Positions 56,566 through 64,000 of a stretch of 64,000 nt of DNA are shown here, in pieces. The notes beneath the pieces were generated by a model. The model saw only the letters and a program-made list of their open reading frames with translations, ran no database searches and was not told the origin of the DNA. The stretch comes from JAFDBW01 sp963723355 (GTDB lineage: Bacteria > Desulfobacterota > Desulfuromonadia > Desulfuromonadales > BM103). The DNA is taken from NCBI GenBank assembly GCA_963723355.1, contig CAVRQQ010000002.1, positions 124,001 through 188,000 on the forward strand. Direction: 5' to 3'. Position numbers and translations under genes: made by a program. The stretch's first letter is position 1. Each line of letters starts with the position of its first letter.

Positions 56566-57003
56566 ATGAACCAACTAAATGTCGATACTATGAGTCAACA
56601 AATTCTCGCCTTGGCGCCGGACGCGATACTTTATGCCGATCGTGAAGGGATCATTCAACTCTGGAACAAAGGGGCTGAACGTATCTTCGGTGTTCCGTCT
56701 GATCAGGCTATTGGGCAATCACTTGATATTATCATCCCGGAGAAATTGAGAGAACGGCACTGGGAAGGTTACCACAAGACCATGGAGACCGGAGAAACCC
56801 GCTACGGCACTGAACTTCTGGCAGTGCCGTCCATGCACGCTGGTGGCAACCGATTGTCGACCGAGTTCTCCATTGTTATGCTCAAGGATGATGAAGGCAC
56901 GCCGCTCGGGGTTGCCGCGATCATGCGTGACGTGACTGAACGTCACCAAAAGGAGAAGCAACTGCGTGAGCGTTTGGCGGAACTCGAAGCGCAAAATAGT
57001 TAG
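56566..57003 (+). CDS. PAS-domain protein
   Basis: A 145-residue protein that is almost only one PAS domain (about 12-130): LALAPDAILYADREGIIQLWNKGAERIFG, SLDIIIPEKLRERHWEGY and the closing AAIMRDVTERHQKEKQLRE helix. No kinase, cyclase or HTH follows, so it must act on a partner. It may sense redox or a ligand for the nitrate system, by position only. ATG 56566 follows GGACAAGTCA. Confidence 0.85.
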   Translation: MNQLNVDTMSQQILALAPDAILYADREGIIQLWNKGAERIFGVPSDQAIGQSLDIIIPEKLRERHWEGYHKTMETGETRYGTELLAVPSMHAGGNRLSTEFSIVMLKDDEGTPLGVAAIMRDVTERHQKEKQLRERLAELEAQNS

Positions 57004-57031
57004 CACAGAGACAGAATAGGAGGAGGTAGGC

Positions 57032-57184
57032 ATGTTGTATTTTGTAAAAGACAATGTCCTACATCGTTTTCCTGCCCCTAAACGTTGCAGGGTTGAACGT
57101 GATAACGAGAAATTTCGCGACACCGTTCCGTATGGAGTTGAAAAATGTGTGTACTGTTTGAAAAGGTGGCCCGGTGACGAGTAA
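57032..57184 (+). CDS. Small Cys-containing protein, 50 residues
   Basis: A short frame with a strong ribosome site (AGGAGGAGGT six bases before ATG 57032). The protein is basic, with Cys19 and a late CVYC pair (Cys39, Cys42), which could bind a metal. I do not recognise it. It closes the nar operon after the PAS gene. Confidence 0.6.
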   Translation: MLYFVKDNVLHRFPAPKRCRVERDNEKFRDTVPYGVEKCVYCLKRWPGDE

Positions 57185-57332
57185 TAAATAAGACTCATCT
57201 ATACTCAGGTGCAGTAATGCAGACTTGATTGACAGGCACTATCAGGTTTGATTGAAGTTGCTCCGATACTGTATATCTGGAACAATTTTTGACAACATCT
57301 TAAACATCCTTTCCACTTTCAGGAGTCAGCCC

Positions 57333-57884
57333 ATGCCGTTTCTAAAACTAACCACCTTGGCCCTTGTTGCCATTCTCTTGTGTATTTCCCAGGTTGCCTT
57401 GGCTGCCAGTCATGAACATGATGAACACAATGCTAAACCGGATCCCCAGCAAACGCAGCACATGGAATCGCAGTCCTCAAAAAAGATTGAACTTTCTCCA
57501 GGCCTTCTTGCTCTGCTCAATCAGGAGATGGGGCTGATCCAGCAGGGAGTTATGGATATGGTGCCTGCAATAGCTGCTGGAGAATGGGACAAGGTGTCGG
57601 CTCTTGGCCAGAAGATCAAAAAGAGCTTCATTCTCAAACAAAAGTTGACGGATGAGCAAAAAGAAGAGTTGCACCGGGTGTTGCCAGAACAGTTCATCGA
57701 AATGGATATGGATTTCCACAAGTCAGCGGGTATGCTTGCGCACGCGGCAGAAATGAGGAATGCAGATGTGGTCCATTTTTATTTTTACAAGATGAATGCC
57801 GCCTGTGTCTCCTGCCACAGTAAGTATGCCCAAGGACGCTTCCCGGGATTGGCGAATGGAGATAAAGAAGGGCATCACCACTAG
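57333..57884 (+). CDS. Exported monohaem cytochrome c
   Basis: A 183-residue protein with a signal peptide (LTTLALVAILLCISQVALAA), a His-rich linker (HEHDEHN) and a helical body. One haem site, CVSCHSKY, lies near the C-terminus, as in cytochromes of the c' or four-helix type. It ends in GHHH. A periplasmic electron carrier is likely. ATG 57333 follows CAGGAG. A bidirectional terminator lies 165 bases downstream. Confidence 0.78.
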   Translation: MPFLKLTTLALVAILLCISQVALAASHEHDEHNAKPDPQQTQHMESQSSKKIELSPGLLALLNQEMGLIQQGVMDMVPAIAAGEWDKVSALGQKIKKSFILKQKLTDEQKEELHRVLPEQFIEMDMDFHKSAGMLAHAAEMRNADVVHFYFYKMNAACVSCHSKYAQGRFPGLANGDKEGHHH

Positions 57885-58049
57885 GAAGTTAGTTGACTGA
57901 TAAAGTTCACAAATACCACAACTTGCGAGCTGGATTAACAGTTCCTAAATGACAGCCCTTCCGGGCGTTGTTATTTAGACAACAAATAGAGAATCCTTAA
58001 AAATAGAAGAACCTATGGGATTCCTTCAATGACACTTCAAAATTCATGA

Positions 58050-58083
58050 GAAAGGCCCCACCTCTGACGAGGTGGGGCCTTTC
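58050..58083. terminator. Bidirectional terminator
   Basis: A perfect 14-base stem, GAAAGGCCCCACCT with AGGTGGGGCCTTTC, lies between the forward cytochrome gene and the reverse octahaem gene ending at 58102. Confidence 0.85.
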
Positions 58084-58101
58084 GGGTTGATTTTTAATCG
58101 A

Positions 58102-59424
58102 CTACATCATTTTTTGCTCAAATAACTGCTCATAGATTTTCTGGAACTCACCGTCTTTGATCGCCTTCTTGATATCAGCGGTGTTTTGGCTCATCCAGGT
58201 ATGCATCGGGTCATTGGCAAGGAGATTGTCAATGTAAGCATTCACTTTCTCATTGTTATAGTGCCGTGCCTCAGGGATGAACTTGAAGTAGAAGTTATGG
58301 GCCACGTCATAGATGCCATGCCACCAGGCGTAGTCAGGCCCCATCATTGCCGCACCCATGCGGGCACGACGTCCTTCATGATGCCATAACTCCCAGTATT
58401 CCCATTCAACCTGGTTCGAAAAAGCGGCAGGTTTTTCCATAACGCCTGCTTCTTTGATCATTTTCATGATTTCACCCGCAGGCTTAGCGAACTTCTCATC
58501 GTAGAGATTCACCAGCGCGTCGTACTGGAAGTAGTGACCGTTGACGAAACGCGTCTGGTGACAGTTTGAACAAACGTCTTTCATGTTGTCGCGCTTCTGC
58601 TCCCAGTTGTCCTTGTGCTTGGACACTGGCGGCCTGAGGGTCCAGGAAATCCGCATGCCGACATCGTGGGTGACGGGTTGGTTCTTAGTGGCGCTCATAT
58701 GACATGTCGAGCAGGTTGGCGCTTCATAATAATCTTCGCCGACCACCCACTTGTCCTTATCGAGATTGAGGCGATCGCGATAACCGTAATAGGCAATCCC
58801 ATGTTTCGACTCTTCAAAGATTTCTTTCTGAGGATGGTCAGGGCCGAGATGGCATTTGCCACAGTTCTCAGGTTGACGTGCCTGGTACTTGGAAAAAGAG
58901 TGCCGCGAATGGCAGGCGTTACACGCACCCTTTGAGCCATCCGGATTCAGTCGTCCAATCCCGCTGTTTGGCCAGGTTGTTGGTGAGAGTTTGTTCGGCG
59001 AATCAGGGTCGATGACCACTTTGGCTCCATGACATGATTCACATCCGACAATGACAATAGGGTGCCCTCCAGCAGCATGTGCCAGATAGGCGTCTGCGGA
59101 GGCAAGAATTTCACCTGCATGAGCGTGATAAGAGGCGCTGGTCTCTTTTTCGATCTGCTCGTGGCACTTGCCGCAGTCCTTCGGTGTGACAAGCGTGGCA
59201 ATGGTTTCACCATTGTGCTTGAAAGCATCGACATCGCTTTCTTCTGCCCCGTGACAATCAAGGCAGCCAATACCATTCTTGCCGTGACCAGAATCCTTCC
59301 ACTGTAAATACAGTGCAGGATTGCTGTTCTTATGGCATGTGAGACATTTGTCCGTTGCATATGAAGCGCTTGCGATCAGCAAACCTCCTAACAACAGAAT
59401 CGACAACAATCTAAACGTTTTCAT
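58102..59424 (-). CDS. Octahaem cytochrome c of the hydroxylamine oxidoreductase (HAO) family
   Basis: A 440-residue exported protein with a signal peptide and eight CxxCH haem sites (CLTCH, CLDCH, CGKCH, CESCH, CNACH, CGKCH, CSTCH, CSNCH). HAO family marks are RHSFSKYQARQPENCGKCH, GPDHPQKEIFEESKHGIAYY and RRARMGAAMMGPDY followed by WWHGIYDVAHNFY. In anaerobic proteobacteria such proteins are thought to reduce nitrite or hydroxylamine rather than oxidise hydroxylamine. Whether the cross-linking tyrosine of true HAO is kept is not certain. ATG 59424 follows AAGGAGG. It is divergent from the hcp operon. Confidence 0.88.
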   Translation of the reverse strand: MKTFRLLSILLLGGLLIASASYATDKCLTCHKNSNPALYLQWKDSGHGKNGIGCLDCHGAEESDVDAFKHNGETIATLVTPKDCGKCHEQIEKETSASYHAHAGEILASADAYLAHAAGGHPIVIVGCESCHGAKVVIDPDSPNKLSPTTWPNSGIGRLNPDGSKGACNACHSRHSFSKYQARQPENCGKCHLGPDHPQKEIFEESKHGIAYYGYRDRLNLDKDKWVVGEDYYEAPTCSTCHMSATKNQPVTHDVGMRISWTLRPPVSKHKDNWEQKRDNMKDVCSNCHQTRFVNGHYFQYDALVNLYDEKFAKPAGEIMKMIKEAGVMEKPAAFSNQVEWEYWELWHHEGRRARMGAAMMGPDYAWWHGIYDVAHNFYFKFIPEARHYNNEKVNAYIDNLLANDPMHTWMSQNTADIKKAIKDGEFQKIYEQLFEQKMM

Positions 59425-59572
59425 CACAACCTCCTTAGATAAGATACCCGTTAATCTAGTGTTTCGAAGCCCAAGTTAAACATAGCTAATTTTATGGGTT
59501 CGTCAAATACCCAGGCAAAAGTTCGGGTCATTATTCTCAGGAAAAATAATCTGACAGTTTTTCTCGGGTATT

Positions 59573-59586
59573 TTGACCCGGGTCAA
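59573..59586 (+). promoter_or_regulatory. HcpR-type operator in front of the hcp operon
   Basis: A perfect palindrome TTGACCCGGGTCAA. Its centre is 29.5 bases from the first base of TATTCT (59609-59614), the spacing expected for an FNR/CRP-family activator at -41.5. Regulators of the HcpR group in deltaproteobacteria use sites of the TTGACC-GGTCAA kind to control hcp genes. Confidence 0.75.
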
Positions 59587-59649
59587 TAACATGATCCGGG
59601 TTTTTGTTTATTCTGTGTTCACCAAGACGGAGAAAAGGAGCTTTCGGAT

Positions 59650-59889
59650 ATGAATTTGAACAACGGAATCGGCGAGCAAGCCATCAATAAGACCATCGAA
59701 GAGCATCCTGCCATCGGTGAGATTTTACAGAAATATGATATCGGCTGCGTGACCTGCGGGGTCGGTATCTGTTTGGTCAAGGATGTCGTTTCGATTCATG
59801 CATTAGGCGACGAGATCGAAGCGAAGATCGAACAGGAGATCAACACTTATCTTGAAACAGTCAACGCAACTAAAGGAGAAGCAGCATGA
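59650..59889 (+). CDS. DUF1858-like small redox protein
   Basis: A 79-residue protein resembling the hybrid-cluster-protein-associated redox disulfide domain: IEEHPAIGEILQKYDIGCVTCGVGIC, with CxxC plus a third Cys, then a helix. It is the first gene of the hcp operon, behind the TTGACC palindrome. ATG 59650 follows AAAAGGAG. Its end overlaps the next gene by 4 bases. A redox or iron-sulfur partner role for Hcp is an inference from position. Confidence 0.75.
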   Translation: MNLNNGIGEQAINKTIEEHPAIGEILQKYDIGCVTCGVGICLVKDVVSIHALGDEIEAKIEQEINTYLETVNATKGEAA

Positions 59890-60344
59890 GTGCACTCGCA
59901 TGTGGATGCCCGGGCGCCAACGTCCGTACCATCGAAAAAGACGAAACTGAAGAAGTCACCTATACCGACAGCCGTCCGTCTGAACTGCGTCAATGGCCGA
60001 CCCAGCTGCACCTGGTCCCACCTCACGCACCGTACTTGCAGAAGGCACACCTGTTGATTGCTGCCGACTGCGTGCCTTTTGCCTATGCGGATTTCCACAA
60101 GGACTTCATCAAGGGCCGTGTGTTGGTGAATGCCTGCCCGAAACTGGATGACACCAGCCCTTATGTTGAAAAGCTTGCGGCAATCATCGCCCAGAACGAC
60201 ATTCAGTCGGTGACCGTGACGATCATGGAAGTCCCCTGTTGTCGTGGCATGGCCATGTTTGCCCAGCAGGCGATTGCCCAGTCCGGTAAGGACGTCCCTC
60301 TCGAAGTGGCTGTGATCGGTGTCGATGGTACCAGAAAGGCATAA
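59886..60344 (+). CDS. Cys-rich protein of the hcp operon, probable iron-sulfur protein
   Basis: A 152-residue protein with Cys in CGCPG near the start, ADCVPFAYADFHKDF, NACPKLDD and VPCCRGMAMF. This pattern is known from anaerobes as the C-terminal part of ferredoxin-like proteins encoded with Hcp or reductases; here the usual ferredoxin domain is absent. It may pass electrons to Hcp. It overlaps the DUF1858-like gene (ATGA). Confidence 0.7.
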   Translation: MSALACGCPGANVRTIEKDETEEVTYTDSRPSELRQWPTQLHLVPPHAPYLQKAHLLIAADCVPFAYADFHKDFIKGRVLVNACPKLDDTSPYVEKLAAIIAQNDIQSVTVTIMEVPCCRGMAMFAQQAIAQSGKDVPLEVAVIGVDGTRKA

Positions 60345-60348
60345 AGCA

Positions 60349-60903
60349 ATGAAGACCAACGTGACCCAAGTTATGGTCGACGAACATAAACTGATCTTGC
60401 GCATGATTGCGCTGGTTGAGAAAAACACCGAACTTTTGGAACAGGGCAAGTTCCGCAACTGGCAGTTCTATCTCGATGCGGTAGACTTCATACGTAACTA
60501 TGCGGACCGATTTCATCATGCCAAGGAAGAGGATGTCCTCTTTGTTGAATTGATCAAGAACGGCATGCCGGAAAAGCAGTCACCGATCGAAGCGATGCAC
60601 ATGGAGCATGACCAGGGGCGTGCGCATGTACGGGCTATCGAAGACGCCGCTCAAAAAGCACTTGATGGAGAAACCGGACAGGCTGCAATCATCGCTGAAA
60701 ATGCCAAAGGATATGCTGCTTTGTTGCGTGGTCATATTGAGAAAGAGGATGACATTCTCTACCCCTTAGCTGAAAGGGTGCTCCCGGAAGAGGTGCGAGC
60801 AAGAATGCTGGATGCTTACGCCCAAGCGGAAGCTAAAACGCCTGAGCTGGAAGACAAATATCTACAAATGGTCGAAGGCTATGAGCAGCAGACCGCTGCC
60901 TGA
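60349..60903 (+). CDS. Hemerythrin HHE domain protein
   Basis: A 184-residue four-helix hemerythrin-like protein. Likely di-iron ligands are in VDEHKLIL, FIRNYADRFHHAKEEDVLF, EHDQGRAHVRAI and LRGHIEKEDDILYPLAERVL. Proteins of this type bind oxygen or NO or repair iron-sulfur centres. ATG 60349 is used (MKTNVTQVMVDEHKL). Its place between the Cys-rich gene and hcp fits a nitrosative stress role. Confidence 0.85.
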   Translation: MKTNVTQVMVDEHKLILRMIALVEKNTELLEQGKFRNWQFYLDAVDFIRNYADRFHHAKEEDVLFVELIKNGMPEKQSPIEAMHMEHDQGRAHVRAIEDAAQKALDGETGQAAIIAENAKGYAALLRGHIEKEDDILYPLAERVLPEEVRARMLDAYAQAEAKTPELEDKYLQMVEGYEQQTAA

Positions 60904-60974
60904 TTGTTCAAGAATACATAGAGTTTGGAAAATCGTCTGTTGAATAAACCACGATAAAGGATAGGAGGAAAATA

Positions 60975-62602
60975 ATGTCCATGTTTTGTTACCAATGTGA
61001 GCAGGCTGCCAAAGGAACCGGCTGCACCGCGGTCGGCGTCTGCGGCAAGCAGCCTGATGTCGCTGCCTTGCAGGATCTGCTGGTCTACACCCTCAAGGGC
61101 ATTGCCTTCTGGGCGGACAAGGCCCGGGCGAAAGGCGTCAAGGACCAGGAAATCGATCGTTTCATGATCGATGGCCTGTTCACCACCGTCACCAACGTCG
61201 ACTTTGATCCGGAAGCCGTTTCCAAATTCGTTGCCGAGGGCGTACGTCTGCGCGGCAAGGCCAAGCAGCTCGCCGGTGCTTTTGACGGTACGGTCCCCGC
61301 TGCCGCACAGGACTGGGCTCTGCCGGCTTCGATTGACGAGCAGGTCAAGCTTGGCGAACTGCATGGCGTCAAGGATTACACCGTTGATCGCCGATATCCA
61401 CTCGGTGCGCGAGATGACCATGTACGGCATCAAGGGTTACGCCGCCTATGCCGACCACGCCAGGATCCTCGGCAAGGAATCCGAAGAGATCTATGCCTAC
61501 ACCCACAAGGCCCTGGCGGCACAGCTCGACGACAGCCTCGACCTGATGGCCAACGTCGGTCTGGCGATGGAAGCCGGCAAGATCAACTACATCACCATGG
61601 AGCTGCTCAACAAGGCCCATGTCGAGGCTTACGGCCACCCGGTCCCGACCCCGGTTCAGCTCGGCACCAAGGCCGGCAAAGCGATCCTGGTCTCCGGCCA
61701 CGACCTGAAATTTCTCGAAGAACTGCTCAAGCAGACCGAGGGCACCGGCATCAACATCTACACCCATGGCGAGATGCTGCCGGCCCACGGCTACCCCGGC
61801 CTGAAGAAATATCCGCACCTGGTCGCTAACTTCGGCGGTGCCTGGCAGGACCAGCACAAGGAGTTCGCCGAATTCCCCGGTGCCATCATCTTCAACACCA
61901 ACTGCATCCAGAAGCCGGCTGAGAGCTACAAGGACCGCCTCTTCACCTGGGGCCTGGTCCAGTGGCCCGGCGTCAAGCATGTCGATGGCTGGGATTTCTC
62001 CGAAGTGATTGCCAAAGCGAAAGCAATGCGACGGTTTTGAAGACAATCCGGGGCAGGAGATTCTCACCGGTTTCGGACACAACGCCATCCTCGGCGTTGC
62101 CGACAAGGTCATCGAAGGCGTCAAGGGCGGCGCGATCAAGCACTTCTTCCTGGTTGGCGGCTGCGACGGTGCCAAGTCGGGGCGTAACTACTACACCGAG
62201 TTCGCCGAGCAGGCACCGAAGGACACCGTCATCCTGACCCTGGCCTGTGGCAAGTTCCGCTTCAACAAACTGGACCTTGGCGATATCGGCGGCATCCCCC
62301 GCCTGCTCGATGTCGGCCAGTGCAACGATGCCTACAGCGCCATCCAGGTTGCCCTGGCCCTGGCCGACGCCTTCGAGTGCGACGTCAACGACCTGCCGCT
62401 CTCAATGGTTCTGTCCTGGTACGAGCAGAAGGCCGTTGCGATCCTGCTGACCCTGCTGCACCTCGGCATCAAGAACATCAAGCTGGGACCGAGCCTGCCG
62501 GCGTTCATCACGCCGAACGTGCTCAACTTCCTGGTCGAGAACTTCAACATCGGCCCGATCACCACTGCTGAAGCAGACTTAAAAGAGATTCTTGGGGCAT
62601 AG
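60975..62602 (+). CDS. hcp: Hydroxylamine reductase (hybrid cluster protein), two frame breaks
   Basis: About 542 residues after correcting breaks near 61380 and 62030. The N-terminal cluster motif is C5-x2-C8-x8-C17-x5-C23. The middle shows IADIHSVREMTMYGIKGYAAY and ATHGEML-like YTHGEMLPAHGYPGLKKY; the last part has the hybrid cluster Cys regions IIFNTNCIQKP, LVGGCDGAKSGRNYYTEF, TLACGKFRFNKLDLG and DVGQCNDAYSAIQVALALA. Hcp reduces hydroxylamine or NO in the cytoplasm. The gene has visibly higher third-position GC than its neighbours. ATG 60975 follows AGGAGG. Confidence 0.92.
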
Positions 62603-62613
62603 ACGGTAAAGAG

Positions 62614-62648
62614 AAAGGGCTGCCTGGATCATTCGGGTAGCCCTTTTT
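62614..62648 (+). terminator. Terminator of the hcp operon
   Basis: AAAGGGCT pairs with AGCCCTTT around a loop that holds a weaker GCC/GG pairing, followed by TTTTTG. It starts 12 bases after the hcp stop. Confidence 0.8.
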
Positions 62649-62808
62649 GTACCAGGTGTCTAAAGAAGATTAACTTCAGAAAACGAAGGGGTATCGTTGT
62701 TGCTTGAGGTCGTCAATGTTGGAACATAAAGCCCAGACATATGAAAACCCGACGAATCGTAAACTCTAAAGAAAATCAAATAGTCACCCTCCATGGACGA
62801 CTATAAAC

Positions 62809-62970
62809 ATGGAAACAATCGATTGCAAAAACTGTTCAAAAAAACACTTGAAAAACAATCTTAAAAGAAGTTGCGGGAATTGTTTTGCATGCACCGGCTG
62901 TGAAATTTACCTATGTTCGGATTGCCAGAGGGAAATTATTATTACCCCGGTACGCGATTACAAAATTTGA
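62809..62970 (+). CDS. Tiny protein with four CxxC pairs
   Basis: A 53-residue frame with Cys at 6/9, 22/25, 28/31 and 36/39, all as CxxC, in the frame METIDCKNC, SCGNCFACTGC and LCSDC. That regular spacing is unlikely by chance and would bind two zinc ions or an iron-sulfur centre. The ribosome site is weak. It ends 35 bases before the cytochrome fusion gene. I do not recognise a family. Confidence 0.5.
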   Translation: METIDCKNCSKKHLKNNLKRSCGNCFACTGCEIYLCSDCQREIIITPVRDYKI

Positions 62971-63005
62971 AAATGGCATTACAGTTACATAAAAGAGAGA
63001 GGGCA

Positions 63006-63923
63006 ATGAGATTAAAGAGCTTCCTGGTTGGGATTGTCATACTTCTTCTCTCTGCAAGCAACCTCTTCGCGACCGAGGAGTTTGCAGAGGTTACCAGCCG
63101 CGAATGTGCTTTCTGTCATTTGGACTCTTCCGGAGGAGGTGAATTGACCCCTGCTGGGGAAGGTTATGCCCTTTTCCTGGGTGGGGGGAGTGCCTCAGCT
63201 AGTGTTGACAAAGATGAGTCGAGTGCCTCTGGACTCTTTCGTTTTATTGTTGGTTACCTCCACATTCTGTTCGGTTTCTTCTGGTTTGGTACCATTCTCT
63301 ACGTTCACCTGATTCTCAAGCCAGCCTACGCTTCACGAGGCTTGCCGCGCGGGGAAGTCAAGCTCGGCCTGGCGTCCATGGTGGTGATGGGGGTGACCGG
63401 GGCAATCCTGTTTGCTTATCGCGTTCCCGATACCTCGATCCTGCTCACAACCCGTTTCGGCATCCTGCTTCTGATCAAAATTGCGCTCTACCTGATCATG
63501 GTGTGTTCTGCGCTGTTCGCCGTTTTTGTCCTCGGCCCGCGCCTTCGACGCAAGCGTGCACAAGATTCTGTATCGCTGGATAGTGCTATGACTATAGCTC
63601 AGCTTTCCCAATTCGATGGCACGGAAGGGCGGAAAGCCTATTTTGCCTATCAAGGCGAAATCTATGATGCGACAGACAGCCCGTTATGGAAAAAAGGTTC
63701 TCACATGGGGCGCCATCAGGCCGGGTGTGACCTGACTGAGGTGCTTAGTCAGGCCCCTCACGGAGAAGAGAAGATCAGCGCACTGAAGAAGGTCGGCACA
63801 TTGACTGACGAGGACAAAATAGAGATGTCGCCACCGCAGAAAGTTTTCTACACGATGGCATACATGAACCTGGGGTTTGTGCTCCTGATCATTTTGATTC
63901 TTGCCTGCTGGCGATGGTGGTAA
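63006..63923 (+). CDS. Membrane fusion: cytochrome c site, CopD-like helices, cytochrome b5-like domain
   Basis: A 305-residue protein. After a signal peptide (VGIVILLLSASNLFA) comes one haem c site CAFCH (34-38), then a four-helix CopD-like membrane part (YLHILFGFFWFGTILYVHLIL to LLLIKIALYLIMVCSALFAVF), then a cytochrome b5-like domain (FDGTEGRKAYFAYQGEIYDATDSPLWKKG, HMGRHQAGCDLTEVL) and a last membrane helix. It could pass electrons across or along the membrane. ATG 63006; a longer frame to 62913 is unlikely. Another gene starts 31 bases downstream. Confidence 0.75.
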   Translation: MRLKSFLVGIVILLLSASNLFATEEFAEVTSRECAFCHLDSSGGGELTPAGEGYALFLGGGSASASVDKDESSASGLFRFIVGYLHILFGFFWFGTILYVHLILKPAYASRGLPRGEVKLGLASMVVMGVTGAILFAYRVPDTSILLTTRFGILLLIKIALYLIMVCSALFAVFVLGPRLRRKRAQDSVSLDSAMTIAQLSQFDGTEGRKAYFAYQGEIYDATDSPLWKKGSHMGRHQAGCDLTEVLSQAPHGEEKISALKKVGTLTDEDKIEMSPPQKVFYTMAYMNLGFVLLIILILACWRWW

Positions 63924-63954
63924 CCAACTCTCACCGGTTCAAAGGAGGTTTGTC

Positions 63955-64000
63955 ATGACAAGTCAAGCGGATGCATGTTTCACCTTTGATGCGGCATGTG
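63955..64000 (+). CDS. Start of a protein cut by the window end
   Basis: ATG 63955 follows AAAGGAGG at ideal spacing. Only 15 codons are visible (MTSQADACFTFDAAC), too few to name. It probably belongs to the same operon as the cytochrome fusion gene. Confidence 0.6.
   Translation, partial: MTSQADACFTFDAAC

Noticed and set aside
58102..59424. Pentahaem nitrite reductase NrfA
   Set aside because: Eight CxxCH sites, no CxxCK site, and HAO-type motifs rule out NrfA.
40422..64000. Mobile island inserted at tRNA-Leu
   Set aside because: No integrase, transposase or direct repeat of the tRNA end was found in the window, so the idea cannot be supported.

Overview
The window looks like a chromosome segment of an anaerobic deltaproteobacterium of the Desulfuromonadales/Geobacter type. 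The evidence is inferential: the gene order yceD-rpmF-plsX-fabHDG-acpP-fabF-rpiB-glyA-nrdR-rib-nusB, several multiheme or haem c proteins, an octahaem hydroxylamine-oxidoreductase-type cytochrome, hybrid cluster protein, and an operator of the HcpR type. No 16S gene is present, so the genus is not fixed.

Layout. Positions 1-16.9 kb carry mixed housekeeping genes: the end of an AsmA protein, a ferritin-like protein, an ACT-domain regulator, the RbgA GTPase, a rhodanese, the scar of a deleted DUF255 gene, TlyA, a lone tetrapyrrole methylase, a SbcC/YhaN-like ATPase, HIT, a RelA/SpoT homologue with a degenerate synthetase site, a polysaccharide deacetylase, a Bax-like glucosaminidase, YjbQ and HtpG. 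Positions 17-33.7 kb hold fxsA, mazG and one long forward run: fatty-acid synthesis, then rpiB, glyA, a dCMP deaminase, nrdR, the riboflavin genes ribD-ribE-ribBA-ribH, nusB and hom. Positions 34.3-39.9 kb hold trmL, a lipid A-type acyltransferase, metY, an RqcH-like gene and a tRNA-Leu(CAG). Three copies of a structured intergenic repeat sit at 16.96-17.27, 33.77-34.30 and 35.89-36.37 kb; two copies are large imperfect palindromes.

Positions 40.4-64 kb form a nitrate/nitrogen-oxide respiration region. A reverse operon (mobA-mobB-modE-modA-modB-modC-moeA) supplies molybdate and the guanine-dinucleotide molybdenum cofactor, and a ModE-like inverted repeat overlaps its promoter region. Divergent from it, behind an FNR-type box, lies a forward operon: a membrane cytochrome c, narG, narH, narJ, narI, two narK transporters, a DUF488 protein, a PAS protein and a Cys-containing 50-residue protein. 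After a bidirectional terminator come the octahaem cytochrome (reverse) and, divergently, an hcp operon: a DUF1858-like small protein, a Cys-rich protein, a hemerythrin-like protein and hcp. The hcp operon has a perfect TTGACCCGGGTCAA palindrome placed exactly where a class II activator should sit. A tiny protein with four CxxC pairs and a cytochrome c/CopD/cytochrome b5 fusion close the window. My reading is that nitrate is reduced by NarGHI with molybdenum cofactor made by the mob/moe genes, that nitrite or hydroxylamine is handled by the octahaem enzyme, and that NO or hydroxylamine stress is handled by Hcp and the hemerythrin.

Sequence quality matters here. Many genes with well conserved protein sequence are broken by one-base insertions or deletions (deacetylase, ribD, the acyltransferase, rqcH, modE, mobB, mobA, the nar cytochrome, narG with a dozen or more, both narK genes, hcp). 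Several lie in short homopolymers. I treat these mainly as sequencing or assembly errors and give the full span of each gene, but true decay cannot be excluded without reads. The DUF255 remnant is different: it has lost its whole middle.
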